A stretch of 12,746 nt of DNA. Source: Methylococcaceae bacterium (lineage in GTDB: Bacteria; Pseudomonadota; Gammaproteobacteria; Methylococcales; Methylomonadaceae). The stretch covers positions 1 to 12,746 of the forward strand of contig JABFST010000017.1 in assembly GCA_013140465.1 (NCBI GenBank). The letters are read 5' to 3'. Under the pieces are notes generated by a model. That model worked only from the letters and a program-made list of their open reading frames with translations, was not told where the DNA came from and made no database searches. Shown here piece by piece: positions 1 through 6,498 of this stretch; position 1 is the stretch's first letter, and each line of letters opens with the position of its first letter. A program made the translations under genes and the position numbers.

Positions 1-144
1 CTCTTGCACTGGCCCCAAGGCTTTGTGCAACGCAGCCTTGTTCAGCAACACGCAATGGCATTGGGGGTTAAGCTGTTCCGCTTTTAAGGTGCAAGGGTCA
101 GCGGAGGGGGCGGTGCGTACATCCGCAGGGGCGGCAAACATCAT
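1..144 (-). CDS. Unrecognised protein, N-terminal 48 residues (runs off the window)
   Basis: An open minus-strand frame begins at an ATG whose first base is 144 (a second ATG follows immediately) and stays open for 48 codons to the window edge, so only the amino terminus is visible. It begins MMFAAPADVRTAPSADPCTL and contains a PQCHC stretch (two Cys and one His within four residues) followed by VLLNKAALHKAL. I do not recognise the family. There is no clear ribosome binding site; GGGA lies roughly 10 bases before the start. The CxC/CHC stretch could bind metal, but that is only a suggestion. It is divergent from the small gene at 437. The absence of stops, the clustered start codons and typical codon use support a real gene. 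Confidence 0.5.
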   Translation of the reverse strand, partial: MMFAAPADVRTAPSADPCTLKAEQLNPQCHCVLLNKAALHKALGPVQE

Positions 145-224
145 GGTGAAAAATCCCGTGAGTCGGGTAGGGTTAGGGTGGTGGGGTACTGTAAATTAGA
201 AAATCAGAATTTGCTGCTTTTTTT

Positions 225-252
225 ATCTAAAAAATTCGTGCCATCTAAAAAA
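225..252. repeat. Short direct repeat ATCTAAAAAA in AT-rich intergenic DNA
   Basis: ATCTAAAAAA occurs at 225-234 and again at 243-252, an offset of 18 bp. It lies at the start of the AT-rich intergenic segment (about 190-435) between two divergent genes. A role as a regulator site or as simple A-tract DNA cannot be told apart from sequence alone. Confidence 0.4.
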
Positions 253-261
253 GGTTATAAG

Positions 262-310
262 AATCAAGTTAAACCACACATTTTTTTTAAAAATTAAGTT
301 AAATAACACA
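262..310. promoter_or_regulatory. Pair of direct repeats 30 bp apart, possible activator sites
   Basis: AAGTTAAACCACACA at 266-280 and AAGTTAAATAACACA at 296-310 match at 13 of 15 positions. If extended to 262-280 and 292-310, 16 of 19 positions match. The 30-bp offset is close to three helical turns, so proteins bound at both would face the same side. They lie about 90-135 bp upstream of the predicted start point of the sigma-54-like promoter at 373-389, a usual distance for enhancer-binding protein sites. The repeat is seen; the role is inferred. Confidence 0.4.
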
Positions 311-354
311 GTTTAATAAAATTATACCCCATAAAAAATACCAAAAGCCAAGTA

Positions 355-367
355 AATCAGCCCGTTA
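355..367 (+). promoter_or_regulatory. IHF-like site
   Basis: AATCAGCCCGTTA matches the IHF consensus WATCARNNNNTTR at every defined position. It lies between the direct repeats (262-310) and the sigma-54-like promoter (373-389), where IHF commonly bends DNA to bring an enhancer-bound activator to the polymerase. The consensus is loose and chance matches are not rare, so the position carries most of the weight. Confidence 0.35.
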
Positions 368-372
368 GTTAT

Positions 373-389
373 TTGGCATCGTTCATGCT
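373..389 (+). promoter_or_regulatory. Candidate sigma-54 (RpoN) promoter
   Basis: TTGGCATCGTTCATGCT fits the RpoN consensus YTGGCACG-N4-TTGCW: TGGCA is complete, and GG (375-376) and GC (387-388) have the required 12-bp register. Deviations are T and C in place of CG after GGCA, and A for the first T of TTGC. Transcription would begin near 400, leaving a leader of about 37 bases before the ATG at 437. No good sigma-70 pair was found here (TATAGA at 391 has no properly spaced -35). Confidence 0.45.
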
Positions 390-399
390 TTATAGAATT

Positions 400-419
400 C
401 ATGTTTTGTTACTAACATG
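400..419 (+). repeat. Inverted repeat in the presumed 5' leader
   Basis: CATGTT at 400-405 pairs with AACATG at 414-419 across an 8-base loop, just upstream of the ribosome binding site of the 437 gene. It could be a weak leader hairpin or an operator over the start point. Confidence 0.3.
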
Positions 420-436
420 TTTAACAAAGGTGAACA

Positions 437-652
437 ATGAATCAGCAATTAGCACACACAGACTCCAAAAAAGCCTCTAATGGCTCACTGTTATTAGGCA
501 CCAGCTTAGTTGTTGCATCCATGATTTTAGTGCCGGCCCTTGCCGTTAGGCTAGGTTTAGGGGCGAGTTTAACAGGGGCATTACGCATTGCCCTAATGAA
601 AGCATCAAACCGTGCCGTCTGTGGCACGCCCGATGCTTCCAAAACAGCCTAA
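437..652 (+). CDS. Small hydrophobic (probably membrane) protein, 71 aa, function unknown
   Basis: The ATG at 437 is preceded by AAAGGTGA with a suitable spacing, a good ribosome binding site and the main reason to accept this strand over the opposite open frame. The product has a polar, Lys-containing amino end (residues 1-16) and a hydrophobic segment of about residues 17-38, interrupted by a proline at 33. A Gly/Leu/Ala-rich stretch (39-54) and a short polar tail follow. This suggests one transmembrane helix with a possible amphipathic second helix. It is not recognised as any named family. The gene stands alone, with its own candidate sigma-54 promoter upstream and an intrinsic terminator 116 bp past the stop. 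A toxin-like or stress membrane peptide is possible, but nothing in the sequence proves it. Confidence 0.6.
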   Translation: MNQQLAHTDSKKASNGSLLLGTSLVVASMILVPALAVRLGLGASLTGALRIALMKASNRAVCGTPDASKTA

Positions 653-685
653 GCAGACTTCCCTTTCCCATCCTCGTTTATCTGC

Positions 686-744
686 ACTGGTCCCAGTAGG
701 GCGAACCGTACACGCCTTCCCCATCAGTCAACCCTACAGTTGAC
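686..744 (+). other. Two small hairpins in the 3' untranslated segment of the 437 gene
   Basis: ACTGG (686-690) faces CCAGT (693-697) across 2 bases. GTCAAC (727-732) faces GTTGAC (739-744) across 6 bases. Both lie between the stop codon at 652 and the terminator at 768, in a stretch with no convincing reading frame. They may be part of a structured 3' UTR or a small RNA. Confidence 0.3.
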
Positions 745-767
745 GCAATCCAACCCCCACCTTTTTT

Positions 768-794
768 AGGCGCGTGCGGCGCGCCTTATTTTTT
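768..794 (+). terminator. Intrinsic (Rho-independent) terminator
   Basis: AGGCGCG (768-774), a 5-base loop TGCGG, and CGCGCCT (780-786) form a GC-rich 7-bp stem followed by TATTTTTT (787-794). The T-run lies on the plus-strand side only, so this ends transcription from the 437 gene and not the minus-strand tpm gene. Confidence 0.8.
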
Positions 795-877
795 CAAGCC
801 TATTTTTACTTTTCGCCTAATAGCCGTTGCGGTAATAACCAGCAAATCGCGTTGATTTACAAGCTACGCGTGCATTC

Positions 878-1561
878 TTAACACCCACTCTGACTTAGGC
901 TCAAGCCACGCGGGCTTAGCACATAGACGTTTTCTTGCAATTGCTCCAGCCCTTGCGCTTGCAGTTGTGGATAGGCCGCTAAGGCATCGTGTTCGGCTAG
1001 CAGGGTGATGTGATAGCTATCGCCATATAGCGCGTGAATTTCGCTGGCACTGACGGCAAAAGGCGGGCCTGCCATTTGGCTTTGTTCATAGTCAAAAACA
1101 ACCAGCAACATGCTCGCGGTAGCGGGCAATATCTGCATTAACTGCCGGGCATACGCGCTACGCAGCTCTGGTGGCAAAGCCACGAGGGCGGCGCGGTCAA
1201 ACACCCCGCCAACGCCGTTTAGGTGGTCGTGGCTAAGCTTAAAAAAATCACCTTGAAGAATGGCTAAGGCATGGGCTTGCCAGTGGTAAAAATCTTGCTC
1301 TTCACTGTGTTCGGGCGTTAAGCCGTGTTCGGCAAAAAAATCGCGCACCGCCAGTGGGCTAAGCTCTACCCCAAGCACGCTGTGGCCTTGCGCACATAGC
1401 CAGAGCATATCCAGGGATTTTCCACATAAGGGTACAAACACGCGGCAAGCTTGCGGTGTGCCTAAGTCTTGCCAATACGATTTGAGGTAGGCGTTGATGT
1501 CTTGTTGATGGAAACCAATTTTATTTTGTTCCCAAGTCGTTAGCCAAAAGCTCGTGTCCAT
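878..1561 (-). CDS. tpm: Thiopurine S-methyltransferase
   Basis: A 227-residue SAM-dependent methyltransferase of the bacterial TPMT family, close to the usual length of about 218. These cytosolic enzymes S-methylate thiopurines; bacterial members are also linked to methylation and detoxification of selenium and tellurium oxyanions. Visible family marks are W10..NKIGFH (10-18), the SAM-binding stretch VFVPLCGKS.DM (41-52) with GVELS (64-68), FDRAALVALPPE (121-132) and AGPPFAV (164-170). The ATG at 1561 sits 14 bp beyond the stop of the upstream hydrolase gene; AGAGG about ten bases before it can act as ribosome binding site. The two genes therefore form a minus-strand operon. The Ser-rich tail ending SGC looks family-variable. 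Confidence 0.92.
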   Translation of the reverse strand: MDTSFWLTTWEQNKIGFHQQDINAYLKSYWQDLGTPQACRVFVPLCGKSLDMLWLCAQGHSVLGVELSPLAVRDFFAEHGLTPEHSEEQDFYHWQAHALAILQGDFFKLSHDHLNGVGGVFDRAALVALPPELRSAYARQLMQILPATASMLLVVFDYEQSQMAGPPFAVSASEIHALYGDSYHITLLAEHDALAAYPQLQAQGLEQLQENVYVLSPRGLSLSQSGC

Positions 1562-1575
1562 CTTTACCCGTCCTC

Positions 1576-2448
1576 TTAATAAAGCTCGTTATCATCGGGT
1601 TCTTGGACGACGGGATTGCTCAGCACCCCCAAGCCCGTAATTTCTATACGCACGGTCTGCCCGGGCTTAAGATAACCGCGCGGCTGCATTTTTACGCCTA
1701 CGCCGCTGGGCGTGCCGGTGGTCACGACATCGCCCGGTTCTAAGGTCATCGCTTGCGACAGATAGGCGATCATTTCATAGCAATTAAACAGCATTTGGCT
1801 GGTATTGCCGTTTTGTCGCAAGTCATCATCCACCCAGGTCTTAATAGACAAATTGTGCGGGTCGCCTACTTCATCGGGCGTCACTAGATATGGGCCTAAC
1901 GGGCCGGTGCTGTCAAAGGATTTGCCGATCATAAACGTAGGCGAGCGCATCTGCCAATCGCGCACCGACACATCATTGGCAATCATAAATCCCGCAATCA
2001 CTTGATGCGCCTTGTCGATAGGGACATGGCGGCAACGCGTGCCTATCACAAACGCCAATTCGCCTTCATAATCCAGTTTGTCAGACACTTTGGGGCGGTA
2101 TATGGCATCGCCACAGCCGATGACACAGCTGCTTTGCTTAGTAAAAAAACTGGGGTATTCGGGGCGTTGGTGGCCTGTTTCGGCAATATGGTCGGCATAA
2201 TTAAAGCTGAGGGCCAAGTATTTGCCGGGCCGTGGCACGGGGGCATGGAGTTTGACGTCTGCCAAATCCAAACGCGCCTGACCGCTATCGGCCAAGGCTT
2301 GTAATGCTTGCAACGCAGGGCGGCCCGCAGTTAGAAACGCAATCATGGTAGTGGGGATGTTGGCATCGCCTAAGCTGTCCACTACGGTGTCGCCCAGCAC
2401 AGCACCCACCCGCATAAGATTGTTATGGGTAAAAGTCACCAGTTTCAT
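1576..2448 (-). CDS. Fumarylacetoacetate hydrolase (FAH) family protein
   Basis: A 290-residue member of the FAH superfamily, metal-dependent enzymes that cleave or isomerise C-C bonds in small dicarbonyl acids (for example 2-hydroxyhepta-2,4-dienedioate isomerases, acylpyruvases and related lyases). After an N-terminal domain of about 70 residues comes the catalytic domain: HAPVPRPGKYLALSFNYADH (68-87), DYEGELAFVIG (126-136) with probable metal ligands E128 and E130, and ANDVSVRD (157-164) with ligand D159. GKSFD (175-179) and the PGDVVTTGTPSGVG signature (238-251) follow. The frame is open for 39 codons further upstream, but MKLVTFTH at 2448 matches the family start and has AAGGA about 10 bases before it. 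The exact substrate cannot be read from the sequence. It is first in a minus-strand pair with tpm. Confidence 0.88.
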   Translation of the reverse strand: MKLVTFTHNNLMRVGAVLGDTVVDSLGDANIPTTMIAFLTAGRPALQALQALADSGQARLDLADVKLHAPVPRPGKYLALSFNYADHIAETGHQRPEYPSFFTKQSSCVIGCGDAIYRPKVSDKLDYEGELAFVIGTRCRHVPIDKAHQVIAGFMIANDVSVRDWQMRSPTFMIGKSFDSTGPLGPYLVTPDEVGDPHNLSIKTWVDDDLRQNGNTSQMLFNCYEMIAYLSQAMTLEPGDVVTTGTPSGVGVKMQPRGYLKPGQTVRIEITGLGVLSNPVVQEPDDNELY

Positions 2449-2509
2449 AGGTAATATTTCCTTGATTATTGATTTACTGCGGCATTGATAACAAAGATTA
2501 AGCCACAAA

Positions 2510-2519
2510 ATAACGTTAT
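2510..2519. repeat. 10-bp palindrome in the FAH/rpe divergent region
   Basis: ATAACGTTAT is a perfect palindrome about 60 bp upstream of the FAH-family start, within the 249-bp space between two divergent genes. It could be a repressor or activator half-site pair. The same spacer also holds TGTAG-CGATGC-CTACA at 2590-2605. No regulator can be named. Confidence 0.25.
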
Positions 2520-2624
2520 AATGATCAGCCGAGACGATGTGGCCTGTGCGTAATACCCTAGCCAATAGATAAAAGCCTAGGTATAGGGGTGTAGCGATGC
2601 CTACATCCAGTCGCCGTGCAGAAA

Positions 2625-2670
2625 ATTTGCGCCTATTTGCGCAGGTTCGCCCAGCAGTTTACGCTATAAT
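2625..2670 (+). promoter_or_regulatory. Probable rpe promoter (-10 at 2665-2670) with upstream phased repeats
   Basis: TATAAT at 2665-2670 is a perfect -10 hexamer 27 bp before the rpe start. The hexamer at the -35 distance (CAGGTT, 2642-2647) is poor, so help from an activator is plausible. ATTTGCGC occurs twice, at 2625-2632 and 2635-2642, exactly 10 bp (one turn) apart and abutting the -35 region. Confidence 0.5.
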
Positions 2671-2697
2671 AAATAATTTTACACAGAGGATATGAAC

Positions 2698-3369
2698 ATG
2701 AATGAAAATTGGATTGCCCCTTCCATATTGTCCGCAAACTTTGCCAAATTGGGTGAAGAAGTGGATAACGTTTTAGCCGCAGGTGCTGATATTGTGCATT
2801 TTGATGTCATGGACAATCATTTTGTGCCTAACCTCACTATCGGGCCACTGGTTTGCGAAGCCTTAAGAAAACACGGCGTGACTGCACCGATAGACGTGCA
2901 TTTGATGGTAGAGCCTGTAGACCGTTTGGTCCCTGATTTTGCCAAGGCAGGTGCCAGCATCATCACTTTTCACCCCGAAGCTTCGGTGCATATTGACCGC
3001 ACCCTGCAATTGATTAAAGATAATGGCTGCAAAGCTGGCTTGGTGTTTAATCCAGGCACACCGTTGCACTATTTGGATTATGTGTTGGATAAAATCGACA
3101 TAATCCTGCTGATGTCGGTCAACCCTGGTTTTGGTGGACAATCGTTTATCCCATCCGCCCTTGATAAATTGCGCCAAGTCAGAAGCATTATTGACAAAAG
3201 CGGGTTTAATATCCGCCTGGAAATTGACGGTGGCGTTAAAGCTGACAATATCCGCGCCATTAAAGCCGCAGGTGCAGATACCTTTGTTGCAGGTTCTGCC
3301 ATTTTTAACCAACCCGACTATAAAAAAGTCATCGACGAAATGCGTGCGGAATTGGCCTTGGCGGTTTAA
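2698..3369 (+). CDS. rpe: Ribulose-phosphate 3-epimerase
   Basis: A 223-residue TIM-barrel enzyme interconverting ribulose 5-phosphate and xylulose 5-phosphate (pentose phosphate, ribulose monophosphate and Calvin pathways). Clear family blocks: SILSANF (9-15), [17 protein letters not shown] (34-50), VHLMVEP (67-73), [10 protein letters not shown] (139-148) and LEIDGGV (174-180). The two catalytic Asp are D36 and D177, with metal-binding H34 and H68. An in-frame ATG at 2692 exists, but AGAGGA at 2685-2690 is only one base away from it, while it is 7 bases from the ATG at 2698, so 2698 is chosen. In related bacteria rpe is often followed by gph and trpE; gph is missing here and a SLATT-like gene lies in its place. 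Confidence 0.96.
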   Translation: MNENWIAPSILSANFAKLGEEVDNVLAAGADIVHFDVMDNHFVPNLTIGPLVCEALRKHGVTAPIDVHLMVEPVDRLVPDFAKAGASIITFHPEASVHIDRTLQLIKDNGCKAGLVFNPGTPLHYLDYVLDKIDIILLMSVNPGFGGQSFIPSALDKLRQVRSIIDKSGFNIRLEIDGGVKADNIRAIKAAGADTFVAGSAIFNQPDYKKVIDEMRAELALAV

Positions 3370-3678
3370 CCCTAAAGGCACTTTAAGCACTTAAGGGCAT
3401 GGCTTAAAGCCCATCCCAAACCCGCTGAGTATAACCAGAAACTGAGCATTACCTATCCGCCTTCGGGTGTTTTAGCCATTGGTAATAGCGTGGCCCCACG
3501 CGGCCTTAACCGCGCGGGGCCATTCCCATCGATGGACGGACTTTTCTGCGCTTACCAACAGGAAACAAGGCTATGGCGCAAACCTAAAAACCACCACGCA
3601 CCAAGATGCCGTTTTTTCGCTACCTTGCGCTAACCTTGCGCTAGTACCCTTGCCTATTTTGCAAAGAGAGTCAGACTT
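3370..3678. other. 309-bp gene-free gap rich in hairpins and short repeats
   Basis: No convincing gene lies between rpe and the SLATT-like gene. The gap holds a bulged hairpin at about 3400-3415 (ATGGCTT/AAGCCCAT) and ATTACC/GGTAAT at 3448-3453 and 3481-3486. It also holds a strong 13-bp stem at 3491-3522, a palindrome CCATCGATGG at 3526-3535 and a tandem copy of CCTTGCGCTA at 3623-3632 and 3634-3643. None is followed by a T-run, so no intrinsic terminator was found for rpe. The density of repeats suggests a decayed mobile or palindromic element at the junction where gph would be expected. Confidence 0.5.
3491..3522. repeat. Strong inverted repeat, 13-bp arms, 6-base loop
   Basis: TGGCCCCACGCGG (3491-3503) and CCGCGCGGGGCCA (3510-3522) pair with a single A/C mismatch around the loop CCTTAA. 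The stem is very GC-rich. It is followed by TTCCCATCG, so it lacks the T-tail of an intrinsic terminator. It could stabilise the 3' end of the rpe message or be a REP-type repeat. Confidence 0.6.
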
Positions 3679-4266
3679 ATGGAAATAAGCCCTCAGGTTA
3701 AAGTTTTGGAAGTCCAAATAAAAAAGTGCTATGTTTGGACACATATCGCACATGAACAATGTGCCACATTGGTCAACAGCAAATGTAGCCGCATTAAGTT
3801 GTTGATGATTATTGTTGCACTGGCGGGGGTCATACTCGCAGGTGTGGCAGTGGGTACAGGCAATAAGGCGGCGAGTATCGCTAGTCTGGTCTCGTCGGTG
3901 GCGGTATTGGCGATGTCGGTCTATATCAAACGCTATACCCTGATCGGTGCTTCCCAAAACCATGCACAAGCCACCTCATCCATCTGGAATGTACACGAAA
4001 AATATTTGTCATTGCTGACCGATATGCGTGCGGGTATCGCGGACGTGGATGAAATCCGCAACACTCGGGAAAAGCTTCAATACGATTTGCACAAAGCCTA
4101 CCGAAGTTCACCCGAAACGCTGACCTCGGTTTACGATGAAACCACCAAAACCATTAAAGACATGGAAAAGCTGCCCGATTGTGATGAACAATTCGACAAG
4201 TTCTTGCCGGAAAATTTACGCGGCAACAGCGGCGGAGATGACTATGGGCTTAATGGCAGCCATTGA
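3679..4266 (+). CDS. SLATT-like two-transmembrane protein, possible anti-phage effector
   Basis: A 195-residue protein with a short amphipathic N-terminus containing VWTHIAHEQCATL (19-31). Two closely spaced hydrophobic helices follow (about 41-59 and 64-83), joined by a short GTGNK turn. Then comes a long, charged, helical cytosolic part with SIWNVHEKYLSLLTDM (101-116), IRNTREKLQYDLHKAYRSSP (126-145) and a polar tail. This layout matches SLATT domains, 2TM modules predicted to be membrane-pore effectors alongside SMODS nucleotidyltransferases, SLOG sensors or reverse transcriptases. The ATG at 3679 has AAGAGAG about 8 bases upstream. None of the usual partners is visible, so it is an orphan here. 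It lies between rpe and trpE on the same strand, 102 bp before trpE, and may share transcription with them. The SLATT assignment rests on architecture and residue pattern and needs a profile check. Confidence 0.7.
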   Translation: MEISPQVKVLEVQIKKCYVWTHIAHEQCATLVNSKCSRIKLLMIIVALAGVILAGVAVGTGNKAASIASLVSSVAVLAMSVYIKRYTLIGASQNHAQATSSIWNVHEKYLSLLTDMRAGIADVDEIRNTREKLQYDLHKAYRSSPETLTSVYDETTKTIKDMEKLPDCDEQFDKFLPENLRGNSGGDDYGLNGSH

Positions 4267-4368
4267 TAAAGCTAGCCCACACCTACATATCACCCAAACG
4301 TGCCTTATGCCTGTTGGGCCAGCCCTACGCGCATTCTCCGAGTTTTTGATAGACCACTCTAAATCACC

Positions 4369-5856
4369 ATGACCCTAGAACAATTTAACCACTATGCCCA
4401 GCTAGGCTACAACCGCATCCCTGTGTGCCGCGAAGTCTTGGCGGATTTGGACACGCCCTTAAGTGCCTATCTTAAGCTGGCCGATGGCGCTTATTCGTAC
4501 CTGTTTGAATCCGTACACGGTGGCGAACAATGGGGGCGTTATTCCATTATTGGTTTGCCTTGCTCAACCGTCGTAAAAATTACTGGCCAGCACATCCGTG
4601 TCGAAGTGGGCGGCGAGTTACAGGAAAGCCTGACGCACTTGCAGCCACTGGTGTGGATAGAGCAGTTCAAACAACGCTATAACGTACCCGACATTGCCGA
4701 ATTGCCGCGTTTTAACGGTGGTTTGGTCGGTTATTTTGGCTATGAGACCATCCGCTATATAGAGCCGCGCTTATGCGCTACGGGCAAGGCCGACCCTCTC
4801 GCCTGTCCCGATATTCTGCTCATGGTGTCAGAAGAAATTTTGGTGTTTGACAATTTGTCCGGCAAAGTCTTGTTGTTGACCCATGCCAATCCCGAAGAAG
4901 CCGATGCCTATCAGCGCGCGCAAACGCGCATCGCCGAGTTGGCGGTGCGTTTGCGCGAGCTGCACGCCCGTCCCGAAAAACACAGCAATCCCCATGTGGT
5001 TGAAGAAGCTGATTTTATTTCCGGTTTTACCCAACAAGGCTTTGAAGATGCTGTGCGCAAAGCCAAAGACTACATTACCGACGGCGATATTATGCAGGTG
5101 GTGTTGTCCCAGCGCATGTCCATCCCCTTTACCGCTGCGCCGCTAAACTTATACCGTGCCTTGCGTTGCTTAAATCCGTCGCCGTATATGTTTTACTTAA
5201 ATTTGGCGGATTTCCATATAGTCGGCTCGTCACCCGAAATATTGGTGCGTTTAGAAGACGATACCGTGACTGTACGCCCTATTGCAGGTACCCGTCGGCG
5301 CGGTGCCACGCCCGAGCAGGATCTCGCCCTAGAGCATGACTTGTTGGCCGACCCTAAAGAATTGGCGGAACACTTGATGCTGATTGATTTGGGCCGCAAT
5401 GATACCGGACGCGTCGCGCAAATCGGCAGTGTGCAGCTGACCGACAAAATGATCGTCGAACGCTATTCCCACGTTATGCACATTGTCTCTAACGTGACCG
5501 GCACACTACAAACCGGCAAAAACGCCTTCGACGTGTTGGCGGCAACGTTTCCGGCCGGGACGGTCAGTGGTGCGCCCAAAATTCGTGCGATGGAAATTAT
5601 TGATGAACTCGAACCCGTCAAACGCGGCATTTATTCGGGTGCGGTCGGTTATATCGCTTGGTCGGGCAATCTGGACACCGCCATCGCCATCAGGACGGCG
5701 GTCATTAAAGACCAGCGCCTTTATATACAAGCGGGGGCGGGTATTGTGTACGATTCCGTACCCACCAGTGAATGGGAAGAAACCCTAAACAAAGGCCGCG
5801 CCATTTTTCGTGCCGTCAGTATGGCGGAAGCAGGCTTGGAAGGAGAGCAAGTATGA
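4369..5856 (+). CDS. trpE: Anthranilate synthase component I
   Basis: A 495-residue chorismate-utilising enzyme, the expected length for the pseudomonad type (about 490). With TrpG it converts chorismate and glutamine to anthranilate, the first committed step of tryptophan synthesis. The N-terminal regulatory domain includes YLFES (44-48), equivalent to the LLES motif where tryptophan feedback inhibition occurs. C-terminal catalytic blocks are [10 protein letters not shown] (about 302-311), LIDLGRND (about 335-342), [20 protein letters not shown] (about 392-411) and GIYSGAVGY. The start [19 protein letters not shown] agrees with homologues, although no ribosome binding site is evident in the preceding CTAAATCACC. 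Its stop overlaps the trpG start (ATGA). No Trp-rich leader peptide or TrpR operator was seen in the 102 bp upstream. Confidence 0.97.
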   Translation: MTLEQFNHYAQLGYNRIPVCREVLADLDTPLSAYLKLADGAYSYLFESVHGGEQWGRYSIIGLPCSTVVKITGQHIRVEVGGELQESLTHLQPLVWIEQFKQRYNVPDIAELPRFNGGLVGYFGYETIRYIEPRLCATGKADPLACPDILLMVSEEILVFDNLSGKVLLLTHANPEEADAYQRAQTRIAELAVRLRELHARPEKHSNPHVVEEADFISGFTQQGFEDAVRKAKDYITDGDIMQVVLSQRMSIPFTAAPLNLYRALRCLNPSPYMFYLNLADFHIVGSSPEILVRLEDDTVTVRPIAGTRRRGATPEQDLALEHDLLADPKELAEHLMLIDLGRNDTGRVAQIGSVQLTDKMIVERYSHVMHIVSNVTGTLQTGKNAFDVLAATFPAGTVSGAPKIRAMEIIDELEPVKRGIYSGAVGYIAWSGNLDTAIAIRTAVIKDQRLYIQAGAGIVYDSVPTSEWEETLNKGRAIFRAVSMAEAGLEGEQV

Positions 5857-6443
5857 GCGCAATAAAAGTGGTCATGGTCGATAATTACGACTCGTTTACC
5901 TATAACCTCGTGCAATATTTGGGCGAGCTAGGTGCGGATGTCACCGTGGTGCGCAACGACCAAGTCACCGTTGCCGACATCGCCCAACTGGCTCCTGATA
6001 AGATTGTCATCTCCCCCGGCCCGTGTACGCCCAAAGAGGCGGGCGTGTCGGTGGACACTATCTTGACCTTTGCCGGGGTTATCCCTATTTTAGGCGTTTG
6101 TTTGGGTCACCAAAGCATAGGCCATGCCTTTGGCGGTAATATCATCCACGCCAAAAGCATTATGCACGGCAAAACCTCGGCGATTTATCACCGTAACCTC
6201 GGCGTGTTTACCGGGCTTAACAACCCGTTTACCGCCACCCGTTACCATTCGTTGGTCATCGAACAAGCCAGCTTGCCCGATTGCTTGGAAGTCACCGCCT
6301 GGACCCAAGATGCCGCAGGCAATCTCGACGAAATCATGGGCGTGCGCCACAAAACCCTGGATATTGAAGGCGTGCAGTTTCATCCTGAATCCATCTTGAC
6401 GGAATTCGGGCATGAGTTGTTGAAGAATTTTTTGCTCAGGTGA
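5853..6443 (+). CDS. trpG: Anthranilate synthase component II (glutamine amidotransferase)
   Basis: A 196-residue class I glutamine amidotransferase supplying ammonia to TrpE. Conserved features: [15 protein letters not shown] (9-23), SPGPCTP (54-60), the nucleophile elbow GVCLGHQ (81-87) with catalytic C83, the YHS block (131-133), and [11 protein letters not shown] (174-184) giving H177 and E179 of the triad. The frame is open further upstream inside trpE, but AGGAGA seven bases before the ATG at 5853 and the 4-bp overlap ATGA with the trpE stop fix the start and indicate translational coupling. Some bacteria share this subunit with folate synthesis (PabA); the fusion-free pairing with trpE favours TrpG. 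The usual downstream trpD and trpC are not here; an ATPase gene follows after 55 bp. Confidence 0.96.
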   Translation: MSAIKVVMVDNYDSFTYNLVQYLGELGADVTVVRNDQVTVADIAQLAPDKIVISPGPCTPKEAGVSVDTILTFAGVIPILGVCLGHQSIGHAFGGNIIHAKSIMHGKTSAIYHRNLGVFTGLNNPFTATRYHSLVIEQASLPDCLEVTAWTQDAAGNLDEIMGVRHKTLDIEGVQFHPESILTEFGHELLKNFLLR

Positions 6444-6498
6444 AGCACGCTGGCGGTTTAAGGCCAGACTGGGCAATGTGATAAAGGCATAAACACGG

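Noticed and set aside
442..642. Minus-strand open frame opposite the small membrane gene
   Set aside because: No ribosome binding site on that strand. The plus-strand frame has a good site, a promoter candidate and a terminator in the right orientation.
1805..2304. Plus-strand open frames across the FAH-family gene
   Set aside because: They are antisense to a gene with full catalytic motifs and show no protein family pattern.
2449..2565. N-terminal extension of the FAH-family protein to an upstream ATG
   Set aside because: The additional 39 residues are not part of the family, and a usable ribosome binding site precedes the ATG at 2448.
3479..3688. Plus-strand open frame of 69 codons before the SLATT-like gene
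   Set aside because: It begins on TTG without a ribosome binding site, runs through the strong hairpin at 3491-3522, overlaps the SLATT-like start and has an unstructured composition.
4267..4368. Trp leader peptide or TrpR operator upstream of trpE
   Set aside because: No run of Trp codons, no operator-like palindrome and no terminator/antiterminator pair could be seen in the 102 bp.
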